NCBI RefSeq assembly: GCF_019222765.1
Contig: NZ_CP078145.1
Coordinates: 5,766,001 to 5,830,000, forward strand
Source of the DNA: Nocardia iowensis
Lineage (GTDB): Bacteria > Actinomycetota > Actinomycetes > Mycobacteriales > Mycobacteriaceae
Direction of reading: 5' to 3'
DNA: 64,000 nucleotides
The notes beneath the pieces were generated by a model. It searched no databases. It saw only the letters and a list, made by a program, of their open reading frames with translations, and was not told the DNA's origin. A program made the translations under genes and the position numbers. The first letter of the stretch is position 1; each line of letters begins with the position of its first letter. This document shows positions 42,749-52,300 of the stretch, in pieces.

Positions 42749-43369
42749 CTATGCCGCTTCCAGGGTCAGCAGCGTGGACTTGGCTTCGATCCCACCCACG
42801 TACTGGCCGATCGACCCATCGCTGCGCACCACCCGATGGCACGGAACCACCACGGGCAGTGGGTTGTGCGCACAGGCCGACCCGACAGCGCGCACCGCGC
42901 GCGGATTGCCGACGGCGGCGGCCACGGCGGCGTAGCTCTCCCGGCGACCGTAGCCGATATCGGTCAGGTGCTCGATCACCTGGCGGCGGAATCCGCCGGT
43001 CAGTTGCAGGTCCAGCGGCAGGTCGAAATGCGTTCGGACACCGGCGAAGTACTCGTCGATCTCGCGCGCCGCGGCGTCGAGGCGGGCGGGCGCGGCGAGC
43101 ACGCGCGGGCTGACCCGCTCGGCGAGCGTGGTCAAGACGGCGTCGTGATCCTCGATGGGATAGGCGACACGCACCAGGCCCGCCGGGGTGGCCGCGAGCA
43201 GCAGCCTGCCGACCGGGGTGTCCACGGTGCGGTACGCGACGTCGAGCAACCCCGCGGACTGCGCCTCGGCCGCCAACCGGCGGCGCAACTGGGCCAGGAG
43301 ATCGGCACTGTCCGAGCTCAGGCCGTCGAACAGACCGTCCGGGTCGCCACGGTCGATGGTGGCCATCAT
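42749..43369 (-). CDS. Methylated-DNA--protein-cysteine methyltransferase, second paralogue
   Basis: This 206-residue O6-alkylguanine-DNA alkyltransferase carries the acceptor Cys177 in PCHRVV, the DNA-binding segment YGRRESYAAVAAAVGNPRAVRAVGSAC and Asn169 in AHNPLP. It is longer than Ogt at 41151 by an N-terminal helical stretch (about residues 1-40). Its ATG overlaps the sigma-factor stop (ATGA), so the repair protein is translated directly from the sigma mRNA. The 2OG oxygenase gene follows after 32 bases. Confidence 0.92.
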   Translation of the reverse strand: MMATIDRGDPDGLFDGLSSDSADLLAQLRRRLAAEAQSAGLLDVAYRTVDTPVGRLLLAATPAGLVRVAYPIEDHDAVLTTLAERVSPRVLAAPARLDAAAREIDEYFAGVRTHFDLPLDLQLTGGFRRQVIEHLTDIGYGRRESYAAVAAAVGNPRAVRAVGSACAHNPLPVVVPCHRVVRSDGSIGQYVGGIEAKSTLLTLEAA

Positions 43370-43845
43370 GTTTCATCCTTCGGGTAGAGCTTGCGCAGTG
43401 TCTTGAGACCGTCGGCGGCGGCGCGGCGGGCGGCATCGGTGGAGTTGCCGAGCAGCGCGGCGATTTCGGCGTGCGGGAGGCCTGCCAGGTAGTGGTAGGC
43501 GACCGCCTGGCGCTGCTTGGGCGGCAGCGCTTGCAAGGCGGCCCAGAGGTCGTGGTCGTAGTCGGCCGGGTCGGGCGCCGCCGACGGACGCTCGGGCAGT
43601 GTCTCGGCCGGGACCGGAGCGCGGGTGAGCGCGCGGCCGATGTCGATCGCGCGCCGGTGCGCGATGGTGACCAACCATGCCTCGATGTTCGCGCCGGGGT
43701 CGAGGTCCGGATACGCGCGCAGGGCGGACAGGAATGTCTCGGACCACGCGTCGGCCGCGTCCGTCGGACCGAGCACCGCCCGGCAGACGCGCAGCACCAT
43801 CGGGCCGTACTCGGCCACCACTTCCTCGAACGGAGGCAATCTCAC
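43366..43845 (-). CDS. ECF-type RNA polymerase sigma factor of an alkylation-repair operon
   Basis: This 159-residue sigma-70 family ECF factor has region 2 (EYGPMVLRVCRAVLGPTDAADAWSETFLSA) and region 4 (LPPKQRQAVAYHYLAGLPHAEIAALLGNSTDAARR). No anti-sigma gene is adjacent. The start is GTG at 43845, which lies only a few bases downstream of the -10 element of its own ECF-type promoter, so the mRNA is probably leaderless. The same promoter occurs upstream of ogt, which implies autoregulation and a small repair regulon. Its stop overlaps the second ogt gene. Confidence 0.88.
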   Translation of the reverse strand: MRLPPFEEVVAEYGPMVLRVCRAVLGPTDAADAWSETFLSALRAYPDLDPGANIEAWLVTIAHRRAIDIGRALTRAPVPAETLPERPSAAPDPADYDHDLWAALQALPPKQRQAVAYHYLAGLPHAEIAALLGNSTDAARRAAADGLKTLRKLYPKDET

Positions 43846-43886
43846 ACTGGGTAGACGCGCGGGACGTCGGAAACGTGAGATTGCCT
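43834..43886. repeat. Perfect 12-bp inverted repeat spanning the sigma promoter
   Basis: AGGCAATCTCAC (43834-43845) and its exact complement (43875-43886) flank the sigma promoter. One arm overlaps the -35 element and the other the first four codons. Because transcription should start inside it, it cannot act as an RNA hairpin and is more likely a DNA-level site or a duplicated promoter half. Confidence 0.6.
43850..43877 (-). promoter_or_regulatory. Autoregulated ECF-type promoter of the sigma operon
   Basis: The minus strand has ATCTCACGTT, 13 bases, then GCGTCTACC, the same elements and spacing as upstream of ogt. It sits in the 43-base gap after recD, and the GTG start follows about seven bases after the -10 element. 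Confidence 0.8.
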
Positions 43887-43888
43887 GG

Positions 43889-45802
43889 TCATCGGCTGTC
43901 GTCCGCGCGCCGGGACAGCCCGCTGGCGCGCAACACCCGGCGCGCGATACCGGCCCTGATGGATTCATCGGTGCCGATGACGCGGACGTGGCGGCGGGCG
44001 CGGGTGATGGCCGTGTAGAGCAGTTCCCTGGTCAGCAGGGTCGATTCCGGCTCGGGCAGGACCACCGAGACGGTGTCGTACTGGCTGCCCTGGCTGCGGT
44101 GGATGGTCATCGCGAACACGGTGACCACGGCCGGGAACTGGGTCGGATGCACCAGGTACGGCTCGCTGCCGCGTTGCAGTGCCGCGCGCAACGAACCGTC
44201 CGGCATGCGCACGACGACGCCGGTGTCGCCGTTGTAGATGCGGGCCTCGTGGTCGTTGGCGGTGACCAGCAGCGGCTGGCCGGGATACCAGGGGGCCTGG
44301 TGGGAGTCGGGGCCCGCGCCACCGGCGGCCGCCCATTCGGCGGCCATCCGATCCCAGCGTTCGACACCGAACGGGCCTTGCCGGTGCGCGCACAGCAGGC
44401 GGTGCGATTCGAGGGCGGCGAGCGCGCCCGCGGCGTCGCCATCGAGGGCGGCCGCGGTCACCTCGCGGGCGGCGCGCACGACATCCGCACGGACAGCGGC
44501 CATCTCGTCCGGAGCGCTGAGCGACAGTTCGTCACCGCCCGCGCGAAGAAGTTCGAGCGCGGTGTCGGCATCGCCCGCGCGAACCGCGACCGCGAGGTCG
44601 GCGATCCGGCCGCCGAAACGGCGGCCGCGGGTCAGCCGAACGATGCCGCCGCGCAGGCGTGTTCGCTCCAGCGCGGTCAGCGCGGCCGGATGTTGTTCCG
44701 GCGCGGCGGATTCCGGCGAATCCGAGCCGAGGATCTCGTCGAGCATCGGATTCGGTGTGCCCGCAACGGGTCCCGCGACCAGGTCGGCGAGGACCGCGCC
44801 CGCGTCGACCGAGGCGAGCTGGTCCGGGTCGCCGACGAGCACCAGCCGGGTATCCGGCCGCAGGGCGCCGAACAGCCTGCTCATCATGGTGAGCGAGACC
44901 ATGGATGTTTCGTCGACGACGATCACGTCGTAGGGCAGCCGGTTGAATTCGTGGTGCTTGAACCTGGTGGTGCGACCGCGCTGCCAGCCGAGCAGGCGGT
45001 GCAGGGTGGCGGCGGTGAGGTCGGGCAGGCCGAGCGCGTCGGCTTGTTCGCGCACCGCCTCTTGCAGCCGGGCCGCGGCCTTGCCCGTGGGCGCGGCGAG
45101 GGCGATACGCAGCGCGGGCAGTTTGGGATTGGCCTTGCGGTGCGCGTCGAGCAGGCCGATGATGCGCGCGATGGTGTGCGTCTTGCCGGTGCCGGGGCCA
45201 CCCGCTACCACGGTGGTCCAGTGCGTCGCGGCGAGCGCGGCCGCGAGCCGCTGCCGGTCGGGCACCCCGCCGACGGGCGCGTCGAACAGTCGATCCAGTT
45301 CGCGGCGAACGATATTCGGGTCGACCACCGGATGGTGACCGGACCGTTCGGTGAGGACGCGGCGGACGGTCTGCTCCTGCTGGTAGTACCGATCCAGGTA
45401 GAGCAGCGGCCCGGTATCGTCGCGGCGCTGCGATTCGACCAGCCGCAACGGTTGCAGCGGCCCCGCGGGACCACCGGTCACCAGCGGACTGACTCGCAGC
45501 GCCGCCACCACCGCCTCGATATCGGGCCACGGCAGCGTCGCCGGGTCGATTCGCTCTCCGGTGTCCCAGGTTTCGTCGGCATCGATACCGATCTCCCGTA
45601 TCCGATGCAGCTCGAGGCACACCGAGCCGGAACGCACCGCCCGCACCGCCAGCGCCGCCGCGAACAGCACCTCCTCGGTGGTCTCCCGACCGAGGCGTCC
45701 CAACCGCACCGCGACATGCACGTCCGCGGCGGACAGCACCCCCGCCTCGTTGAACGTCCGCAACAGCCCGGTTCCCCGCTGCGCCAACTGAATCGAGGTC
45801 AT
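43889..45802 (-). CDS. recD: Exodeoxyribonuclease V alpha subunit
   Basis: RecD is the 5-prime-to-3-prime helicase subunit of RecBCD, which resects double-strand breaks. This 637-residue protein has Walker A GGPGTGKTHT, motif II VVDETSMVS, GDPDQLASV and the C-terminal TIHRSQGSQYDTV and YTAITRARR motifs. An N-terminal ~150-residue helical region contacts RecC in the known complex. Its ATG overlaps the recB stop by four bases, so the subunits are co-translated. The sigma promoter begins right after its stop codon. Confidence 0.95.
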   Translation of the reverse strand: MTSIQLAQRGTGLLRTFNEAGVLSAADVHVAVRLGRLGRETTEEVLFAAALAVRAVRSGSVCLELHRIREIGIDADETWDTGERIDPATLPWPDIEAVVAALRVSPLVTGGPAGPLQPLRLVESQRRDDTGPLLYLDRYYQQEQTVRRVLTERSGHHPVVDPNIVRRELDRLFDAPVGGVPDRQRLAAALAATHWTTVVAGGPGTGKTHTIARIIGLLDAHRKANPKLPALRIALAAPTGKAAARLQEAVREQADALGLPDLTAATLHRLLGWQRGRTTRFKHHEFNRLPYDVIVVDETSMVSLTMMSRLFGALRPDTRLVLVGDPDQLASVDAGAVLADLVAGPVAGTPNPMLDEILGSDSPESAAPEQHPAALTALERTRLRGGIVRLTRGRRFGGRIADLAVAVRAGDADTALELLRAGGDELSLSAPDEMAAVRADVVRAAREVTAAALDGDAAGALAALESHRLLCAHRQGPFGVERWDRMAAEWAAAGGAGPDSHQAPWYPGQPLLVTANDHEARIYNGDTGVVVRMPDGSLRAALQRGSEPYLVHPTQFPAVVTVFAMTIHRSQGSQYDTVSVVLPEPESTLLTRELLYTAITRARRHVRVIGTDESIRAGIARRVLRASGLSRRADDSR

Positions 45803-48800
45803 CGGGTGACCTCACCGGCGAGCAGCCTGGACAAGGCCACGATCAGCGGGGCGGGCGGATGCCAATCGAAGACGCCACAGCCGCTGGGGGTTTCGGGACC
45901 GATCATGCCGCGGACGAACAGGTAACGGGCGCCGCCGAGGTGGCGGGCCGGGTCGTAGCCGGGCAGCCGCCAGCGCAGGTAGCGGTGCAGGGCAACGGCA
46001 TACAGCAGAGCTTGCAGCGGGTAGTGCGAGCGCAGCATCTCGGCGGCCATCCGGTCGCGGGTGTAGTGCTCGACGGTGAGGTCGCCGGTGCCGAGCCGGT
46101 TGGTCTTGTAGTCGACGATCACGAATCGCGGGTCGGGGCCGTCGGTGACCCGCAGGACCGCGTCGATGCTGCCGGTCAGGTAACCGCGCAGTGGGATGTC
46201 GTCGAGGGTGGCCAGGTGGTCGGCGTAGACGAAAAGGTCGTTGTCGGTGGGCAGGTGGGTGCGCAGCAGGTCCGCGATCTGGCGCAAGGTCGCCGACTCG
46301 GCGCCCGGCGCGTCACCACCGGCCAGCGGCAGCTCGAATTCCAACTCGTTCAAGCGGTCTCGGTTGGCGATGTCGGCGAGCGAGCCGATGCCGAGTGGGG
46401 TGCGCAGCACGGCGAGGAGGGCGGTGCTGAGCACCGCCGGATCGGCTTCGGCCATGAGTTCGTCGATCGCGGCCCGGCACCGATTGTCCACCTCGGCGGC
46501 CAGATCCATTGCGTCGGTGTCGATCAGCTCCAGTACACCGTGCACGAGGGTGCCGAACTCCGCGCCGTAGGGCAGCGAGTTCATCAGCGACGGCGGACCG
46601 GCGAACACCTCTTCGATTTCGGCGGCCACTGGGGTGCTCGGCTCATCCGCTGGACCGCGCGTTGCCTCGGGCTCGATGTCCAGTTCCGGCGTAACCGGGC
46701 CGTGCGCGGACGCGGTCAGCGCCGAATACGAGGTCCGCCGCCATTGGTGGTCGAGCACGCGGTCGAAGCGGGCGGCGGCCAGCTCACCGGTGACCGGTTC
46801 GGTGCGCACCCGCCGGAGCGCGACGTCGTCCGTCCCGGCGACTGCCGTCACCGAGATCGCCGCTCCCGCTCCCCCGGCCCACGCCGAAAGCAGGCCTGGC
46901 GCAACCGCATCCGCCGGTACCGCGGCTCGCGGCGGCACCGTGTCGCCGCCGTCCGGCCGCCCGAGGATCATCCGGTGCAGTGGCGACGCCGCGGTGGTGA
47001 TCGCGGGCGCCCACCATGCGACGACCTGGCACATGGCGCGGGTCAGCGCGACGTACAGCAGGCGCAGTTCCTCGCCCGCCTCCTCGGTTTCGCTGCGCAG
47101 CTTGCGTTCCGCGTAACCGGAGGCGTCCTGACCGCCGACGTCGAGCACGCGCGAGCCGTTGTCGTCGTGGAAGAGCAGCGTCGCCGGGTAGGGGTTCTTC
47201 GCGTTGTCCCAGGCGAACGGCAAATACACGATGGGGAATTCGAGGCCCTTGCTGGCGTGCACGGTGGCGATCTGCACCGCCGCGGCATCGCGGTCCAGCC
47301 TGCGGCTGCGGTCGGCGACCGTGCCCGAGGCGGGGTCACGCACCCGATCGGCCAGCCAGCGGGTCAACGCCGTCAACCCGAGCGACTCGGTGAGCGCCAC
47401 CTGGTCCAGCAGCTGCGCGATGTGCCGCAGATCGGTGAGCTGTCGCTCCCCGTTCTCGACGGCGAGCAGCCGGTGTGCCAAATCGGCCTCGGCGGAGATC
47501 TTTTCGAAGACCGCCGCGAACCCGGCGCGGGCGAACAACCGGGCGGCATCACGCAATTGCGCACTGACCCGGCCGACCAGATCCGCACCGCCGCTGTCGA
47601 TCTCGGCGGCGGTGGCCCCGATCAACGGCGTGCACGCCGCCAACCGCACCCGGTCGGCGCGATGCGGCTGCTCCAACGCCCGCAGCAACCAGAGCCAGTC
47701 GGTGGCACTGCTCGTCGCGAATACGCTGGTGCCGCCCGCCAGCACGGAGGCGACGCCGACCCGATCCAACGCCGCTCGCACGACGTCGATTTGGGACCGC
47801 GTCCGCACCAGGACCGCGATATCGCCAGGGCTGATCGGCCTGCACGTCACGGCATCCGGGACCCGCTCGCCCGAATCCGGCACAGCCGCATTCTGGTCGG
47901 CGCGACTCGGCTGCGCGTTGGTGGCCAACGTGGTTCCGGACTCCAAGAGACGAACGATGTCGGCGGCGAGATCGTCCGCGACCTTCGCACGCATGCGACC
48001 TACCGCGGGAAAGCCGGACTTGTTCAACGGTCCGGCCCCGGTCCGCGTCAGGCAGCGCATGCGCAGCGGAGTGCTGAGCTCGTCGGGCCCGGACAGCCGC
48101 GACCACGGCCTGGTCGCGGCCACCGGATAGACGGTGATCTCCTTGTGCCCCAAGGCCGCACCGCCCTGCAGGTGGTCCAGCGCGGCCAGCAGACCGGCGT
48201 CGCTGCGCCAGTTGGTGGTGAGTTCCTTGCGGGTGTCGGCGTGCGCGACCGCGTCCAGATAGCTGAGCACCTCCGCGCCGCGGAAGGCGTAGATGGCCTG
48301 CTTCGGGTCGCCGACGAGCACCAGGGTGGCGTGGCCGTGGAAGGAGCGGCGCAGGATGTCCCACTGCAGCGGGTCGGTGTCCTGGAATTCGTCCACCAGC
48401 GCGACCCGGTAGCGCTCGCGGATGCGGCGGCAGGCACGGGGCCCGTGCTCGGGATCGGCCAGCACGTCGTGCAGCAGCACCAGCAGGTCGTCGAAGTCGC
48501 GCAACCCGGCCAGTCGCTTGCGCCGTTCGGTTTCGGTGCGGACCGCGGTCGCGAAGGCCACCCGTTCGCCGGCCGCGGAGTCGCCCTTCGGCACCAGCAC
48601 CGCGTGCCGGTCGCGCACGGCGGCCAGCGCCAGCGTGTGCGCCTCTTTCACCGAGAACGGCGGTTCGGTACGGGCGTACCGGTTCAGGTACAGATCGTCG
48701 GCGACCGTGCCGACCAGCTCGTCGACGGTCTCGACCAGCCGCGAACCGGGATCGTGCTCGCCCGCCAGCCCGAGCTCGTCCAGCATGCGCTGGCAGAAGC

Positions 48801-49251
48801 TGTGCGTGGTCGCGATGGTGCCCGCGTCGAAATCCGAAAGGGCCGCAAGCAACCGAGCCCGCCTGCGCCGCACCTCGTCCGAATCCGCTTGCGCCAGATA
48901 GCGAATCAGGTCATCGGCGTGCGCACGGGCCAGCTCCGGGTCGCCGAGCCCCGCCGCGACCGTCACGAACCGGTCCCTGGTGCGCTCGCGCAATTCCTGC
49001 GTGGCCGCCCGGCTGAACGTGACCAGCAGCAGCTGCGAGACATCGATCCCGGTCTCGGCCACGTACCGCACCGCCAACCCGACGATCGCGTGCGTCTTGC
49101 CGGTCCCCGCGCTCGCCTCCAGCACGGTCGTCCCGGTGGGCAGCGGACCGTGTGGCTCGAAGCTGTCGGGTGCGTCCATGTCGGGCACCACGAACGAGGC
49201 GTCTTGCACGGTCACGCGAACACCCGCCTTTCGACCCGCTGAAACCGCCAT
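45799..49251 (-). CDS. recB: Exodeoxyribonuclease V beta subunit
   Basis: RecB is the 3-prime-to-5-prime helicase and nuclease of RecBCD. This 1150-residue protein has Walker A ASAGTGKTHAI, motif II LVDEFQDTDPLQW, GDPKQAIYAFRG, HASKGLEFPIVYLPFAW and LLYVALTRA. The nuclease motif VIVDYKTNRLG lies near the C-terminus. The ATG at 49251 gives the longest plausible protein; MDAPDSF about 24 residues later is an alternative. It lies 76 bases after recC, in a gap that holds a hairpin and a 21-bp tandem duplication. Confidence 0.95.
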   Translation of the reverse strand: MAVSAGRKAGVRVTVQDASFVVPDMDAPDSFEPHGPLPTGTTVLEASAGTGKTHAIVGLAVRYVAETGIDVSQLLLVTFSRAATQELRERTRDRFVTVAAGLGDPELARAHADDLIRYLAQADSDEVRRRRARLLAALSDFDAGTIATTHSFCQRMLDELGLAGEHDPGSRLVETVDELVGTVADDLYLNRYARTEPPFSVKEAHTLALAAVRDRHAVLVPKGDSAAGERVAFATAVRTETERRKRLAGLRDFDDLLVLLHDVLADPEHGPRACRRIRERYRVALVDEFQDTDPLQWDILRRSFHGHATLVLVGDPKQAIYAFRGAEVLSYLDAVAHADTRKELTTNWRSDAGLLAALDHLQGGAALGHKEITVYPVAATRPWSRLSGPDELSTPLRMRCLTRTGAGPLNKSGFPAVGRMRAKVADDLAADIVRLLESGTTLATNAQPSRADQNAAVPDSGERVPDAVTCRPISPGDIAVLVRTRSQIDVVRAALDRVGVASVLAGGTSVFATSSATDWLWLLRALEQPHRADRVRLAACTPLIGATAAEIDSGGADLVGRVSAQLRDAARLFARAGFAAVFEKISAEADLAHRLLAVENGERQLTDLRHIAQLLDQVALTESLGLTALTRWLADRVRDPASGTVADRSRRLDRDAAAVQIATVHASKGLEFPIVYLPFAWDNAKNPYPATLLFHDDNGSRVLDVGGQDASGYAERKLRSETEEAGEELRLLYVALTRAMCQVVAWWAPAITTAASPLHRMILGRPDGGDTVPPRAAVPADAVAPGLLSAWAGGAGAAISVTAVAGTDDVALRRVRTEPVTGELAAARFDRVLDHQWRRTSYSALTASAHGPVTPELDIEPEATRGPADEPSTPVAAEIEEVFAGPPSLMNSLPYGAEFGTLVHGVLELIDTDAMDLAAEVDNRCRAAIDELMAEADPAVLSTALLAVLRTPLGIGSLADIANRDRLNELEFELPLAGGDAPGAESATLRQIADLLRTHLPTDNDLFVYADHLATLDDIPLRGYLTGSIDAVLRVTDGPDPRFVIVDYKTNRLGTGDLTVEHYTRDRMAAEMLRSHYPLQALLYAVALHRYLRWRLPGYDPARHLGGARYLFVRGMIGPETPSGCGVFDWHPPAPLIVALSRLLAGEVTR

Positions 49252-49290
49252 TCTGCCGGTCCGACGCGCGACCCCGCGCCACCGACACGC

Positions 49291-49310
49291 GTGACGGTGC
49301 CGACCGTCAC
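49291..49310. repeat. Hairpin in the recC-recB gap
   Basis: GTGACGGT and its exact complement ACCGTCAC are separated by four bases. It lies between the recC stop and the recB start and may tune recB expression or stabilise the upstream mRNA end. Confidence 0.45.
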
Positions 49311-49345
49311 GGTTGCCCCTGGCTCCGTCACGGTTGCCCCTGGCT
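49304..49345. repeat. Perfect 21-bp tandem duplication across the recC stop codon
   Basis: Two adjacent identical 21-bp units (49304-49324 and 49325-49345) each encode the last five RecC residues (SQGQP), a stop and one more codon. The copy nearer recB therefore lies after the functional stop. Confidence 0.8.
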
Positions 49346-52300
49346 TTCGGCGCTCAGCAACGGCACCCATATCCGGCGGGCCAGCGCGCCGAAGCGGGTG
49401 GTCTCCCCCGGTTCACCGGGCGGGGCGGGAATCGCCATGAGGTGTTCCAGGCGCGGCGCCGGTCCCCAGACATAGCGCAGGTGACGGTCGGTGTGGTCAC
49501 CGAACGGGCCGGGGCCGTTCGGGCCGCCGTTGAACTCCCGTTCGGCGGCCACGATGGCCTCGTCGGTGTTGGCGCCGCGAAACCGGCGTTCGGCGTAGGC
49601 CGCCGTGGCACCGGGCGCGACCGGAAGGGGCTCGGTCATTCCGGCATCTCGAAGGGCGACGAGTTCGCGCAGGATGGCCCGCGCCGCAGGCATATCCGGC
49701 GCGGTGATCTCCGAACGCCATGCGGGGCGGCCGAATTGGCCGCGACCGGTAGTGACGGCACGCCACGAGCGATCCTCGGTGACCGCGAGGGCCAGCAGCG
49801 AGACCCACGCGGCGATCCGGTGTTTCGGAGCGAGCCGGGAGAAGGTGGTGCGAACCAGGGTCTCGCCGCGCACCTCGGGCACGGTCCCGGTGAGCCTGCG
49901 ACCGTTGCCGAGATCCACCGCGATGTCGACGGCGCGCACGGCGCCCTCGTAGTCGCCTTGTGAGGCGCGGACCAGCTTGTCCACCGTGTGCTCGACCTCG
50001 TCGAGCACCGCGGCGCCGAAACCGAAGGGCGGCAACGTGCCGCGCCGCCACTCGGCGGCGCGCAGCGCGGCCGGGTCGGCGCCGGTCAGTCGGGCGGCGA
50101 GCAGGCGCTCGCCCAGCTCCCATTTCGCCAGTCCGTCGAGCTCGATGGGCAGCCGGTCGGCGATGTCCTCTTCGTGTTCGGGGACGCGCAGGCCGAGCCG
50201 CTGCCACAGGAAGGCGCGGATCGGGTGCTCGACGAACGAGATCAGGTCGGCCAGTGCCACATCCGTGAGTTCCGGTGCGGGCAGCGGCTCCGGCAGGAAC
50301 GCCGGCCTCGGCATCGGCGGCTGCCCGGCGGACCGGGCACCGGCCAGCGCGACGGTGTCGAAGCTGAACGGATTCTCGGCGCGGAAATTCCGGCGATCGA
50401 AGGCCTGCAAGGGATGTCGGGTCAGCACCGCATCCATGCCCGCCGCGCCGACATGGGCGCGCAGCACGTCGAGCAGTTCGGCCACCGGGATGGCCGGTGG
50501 GCGATGCGCGCCGGTGACCGGGTCGGCGCCGGTGTGGAATACCAGCAGCTTGTCCCTGGCCGCGAGGATCGCGTCGAGCAGCAGCTGCCGGTCCTCGCTG
50601 CGCGGATCCCGTTCGCCGAGTAGCGGATTGCGGGCCAGCACGTCGTCACCGTCCACGCCGCTGGTGCGCGGGAACACGTCGTCGTCGAGGCCGAGCAGCA
50701 CCACCACGCGGTGCGGCACCGAACGCATCGGCACCATGGTGCACACGGTCAGCTCACCGGTGCGAAAGTTGGCGCGGGTCGGCCGGGCCGCCAGCCGGGA
50801 ATGCAGCAGCACCCCGACATCGGCCAGCCGCAGCGCCACATCGCCCGCGTGCTCGGTGGCGGCGGCCAGTTCCTGGCGCGCCTCGGTGCGCACCCAGGCC
50901 TGCGAATCCGGCACATCCGTCAGCAGATCCAGTGCCCGGCCGAGCACCGCCGCCCAGTCGTGCGCGGGGCGCGGGCCGCGCAGATCGCGCAGGCAGACGG
51001 CGAGCCGGTCGATGAATTCGGCGAATCGCCCGGCCAAATCGACGTCGTTGCTGTCCACGTCGTCCAGGGGCAGCGCGAGATCGAGCCAGCCGGCGGAGTT
51101 TGCGGACCCGCCATCGACTCCAGCTTCGGAGGTTTCGCCCGCCGTGACGCCGAGCAGGATTCGATCCACCGCGGCGTTCAACGTGTTCTGCGCGAAATCG
51201 GCGAGCCCGAATGCTTGTCGCTGGCGCTGCCCGATCCCCCACCGCGCGCCGGACTCGGCCGCCCATTCGCGCAGCCGTTCGATATCGTCGTCGTCGAATC
51301 CGCAACGCCGCCGGACCGTTTCGGCCGCCGCCAGATCGAGCACCTGGGTCACGGTGACCCGGCCGTCGGCCAGTTCGAGCAGCACTCCGATTACCGCGAG
51401 CAGCGGATTGGTGATGCCTCGCCCGCGATCGGCGAGCCGCACCCGCAGGCGGTGCGCCGGATGCGCCGAATCCGGCGCCGTCTCCACCGATCCCGGCACC
51501 CGCTGGCCGAACGCGGCCCGCACCAGCGGCGCGAACGACTCGACCTCGGGGCACATGACCAGCACGTCACGCGGCTCCAACGTCTCATCCTCAGCGAACA
51601 ATCCGAGCAGGCATTCCCGCAGCACCTCGACCTGCCGCGCGGGTCCGTGGCACGCGTGCACCTGCACCGTGCCGTCGCAGGCACGCACCTGGGCCGGTGG
51701 CCATCGGTCATCGCGGATATTGGCTTGCAGCGCCTCGAGCAAGGTCGACGTGCGGCCGTCGTCTCGTGGATCCCCGTCCAGCACAAGATCATCCGAGGCG
51801 GCGCGGCTCGGATGATAGGTGTCCGAGCTCGCGGGCTCGGCCAACCGCTGCTGCAGTTCCCGGACATCGCGGGCCAGCCCGGTGAGCAGCGGATGACGAA
51901 GGACCGTCGCACTGAGGTCGGCCGCGCGGGCGCCCGCCGCGGGCGTACCGGCGAGTTCCGTCCACATCACCGGACTCGGATGCGGCAGCCACAGATGGAT
52001 CTCGCGGTTCTGGGCCAGCGCCGAAAGCACGGCGAGTTGATCGGTCGACATTCTGGTCGCGCCGAAGAGCGAAAAACGCGACGGAAATGGAACAAGTTCA
52101 GGCTCGGCCCGCAGCCGCGCGCACGCGGCAGCCAGGCGCTCGGCCGGACTCGGCGCGTCCACCTCGGCACGCAACCGCCGCCACAGTTCGGGCTGCCACA
52201 GCAGATCGTCGGGCACCGGGTTGCCCGCACCGTCGGTGTCGGACCCCGCGGCCCATTCGGTGACGAGTCCGGGTCGCTGCGCCGCGTAACTGTCGAACAG

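Noticed and set aside
45859..49242. A 1127-codon open frame on the plus strand opposite recB
   Set aside because: It is fully antisense to a well-supported RecB and its composition (Arg, Gly, Gln, His) is typical of high-GC shadow frames.
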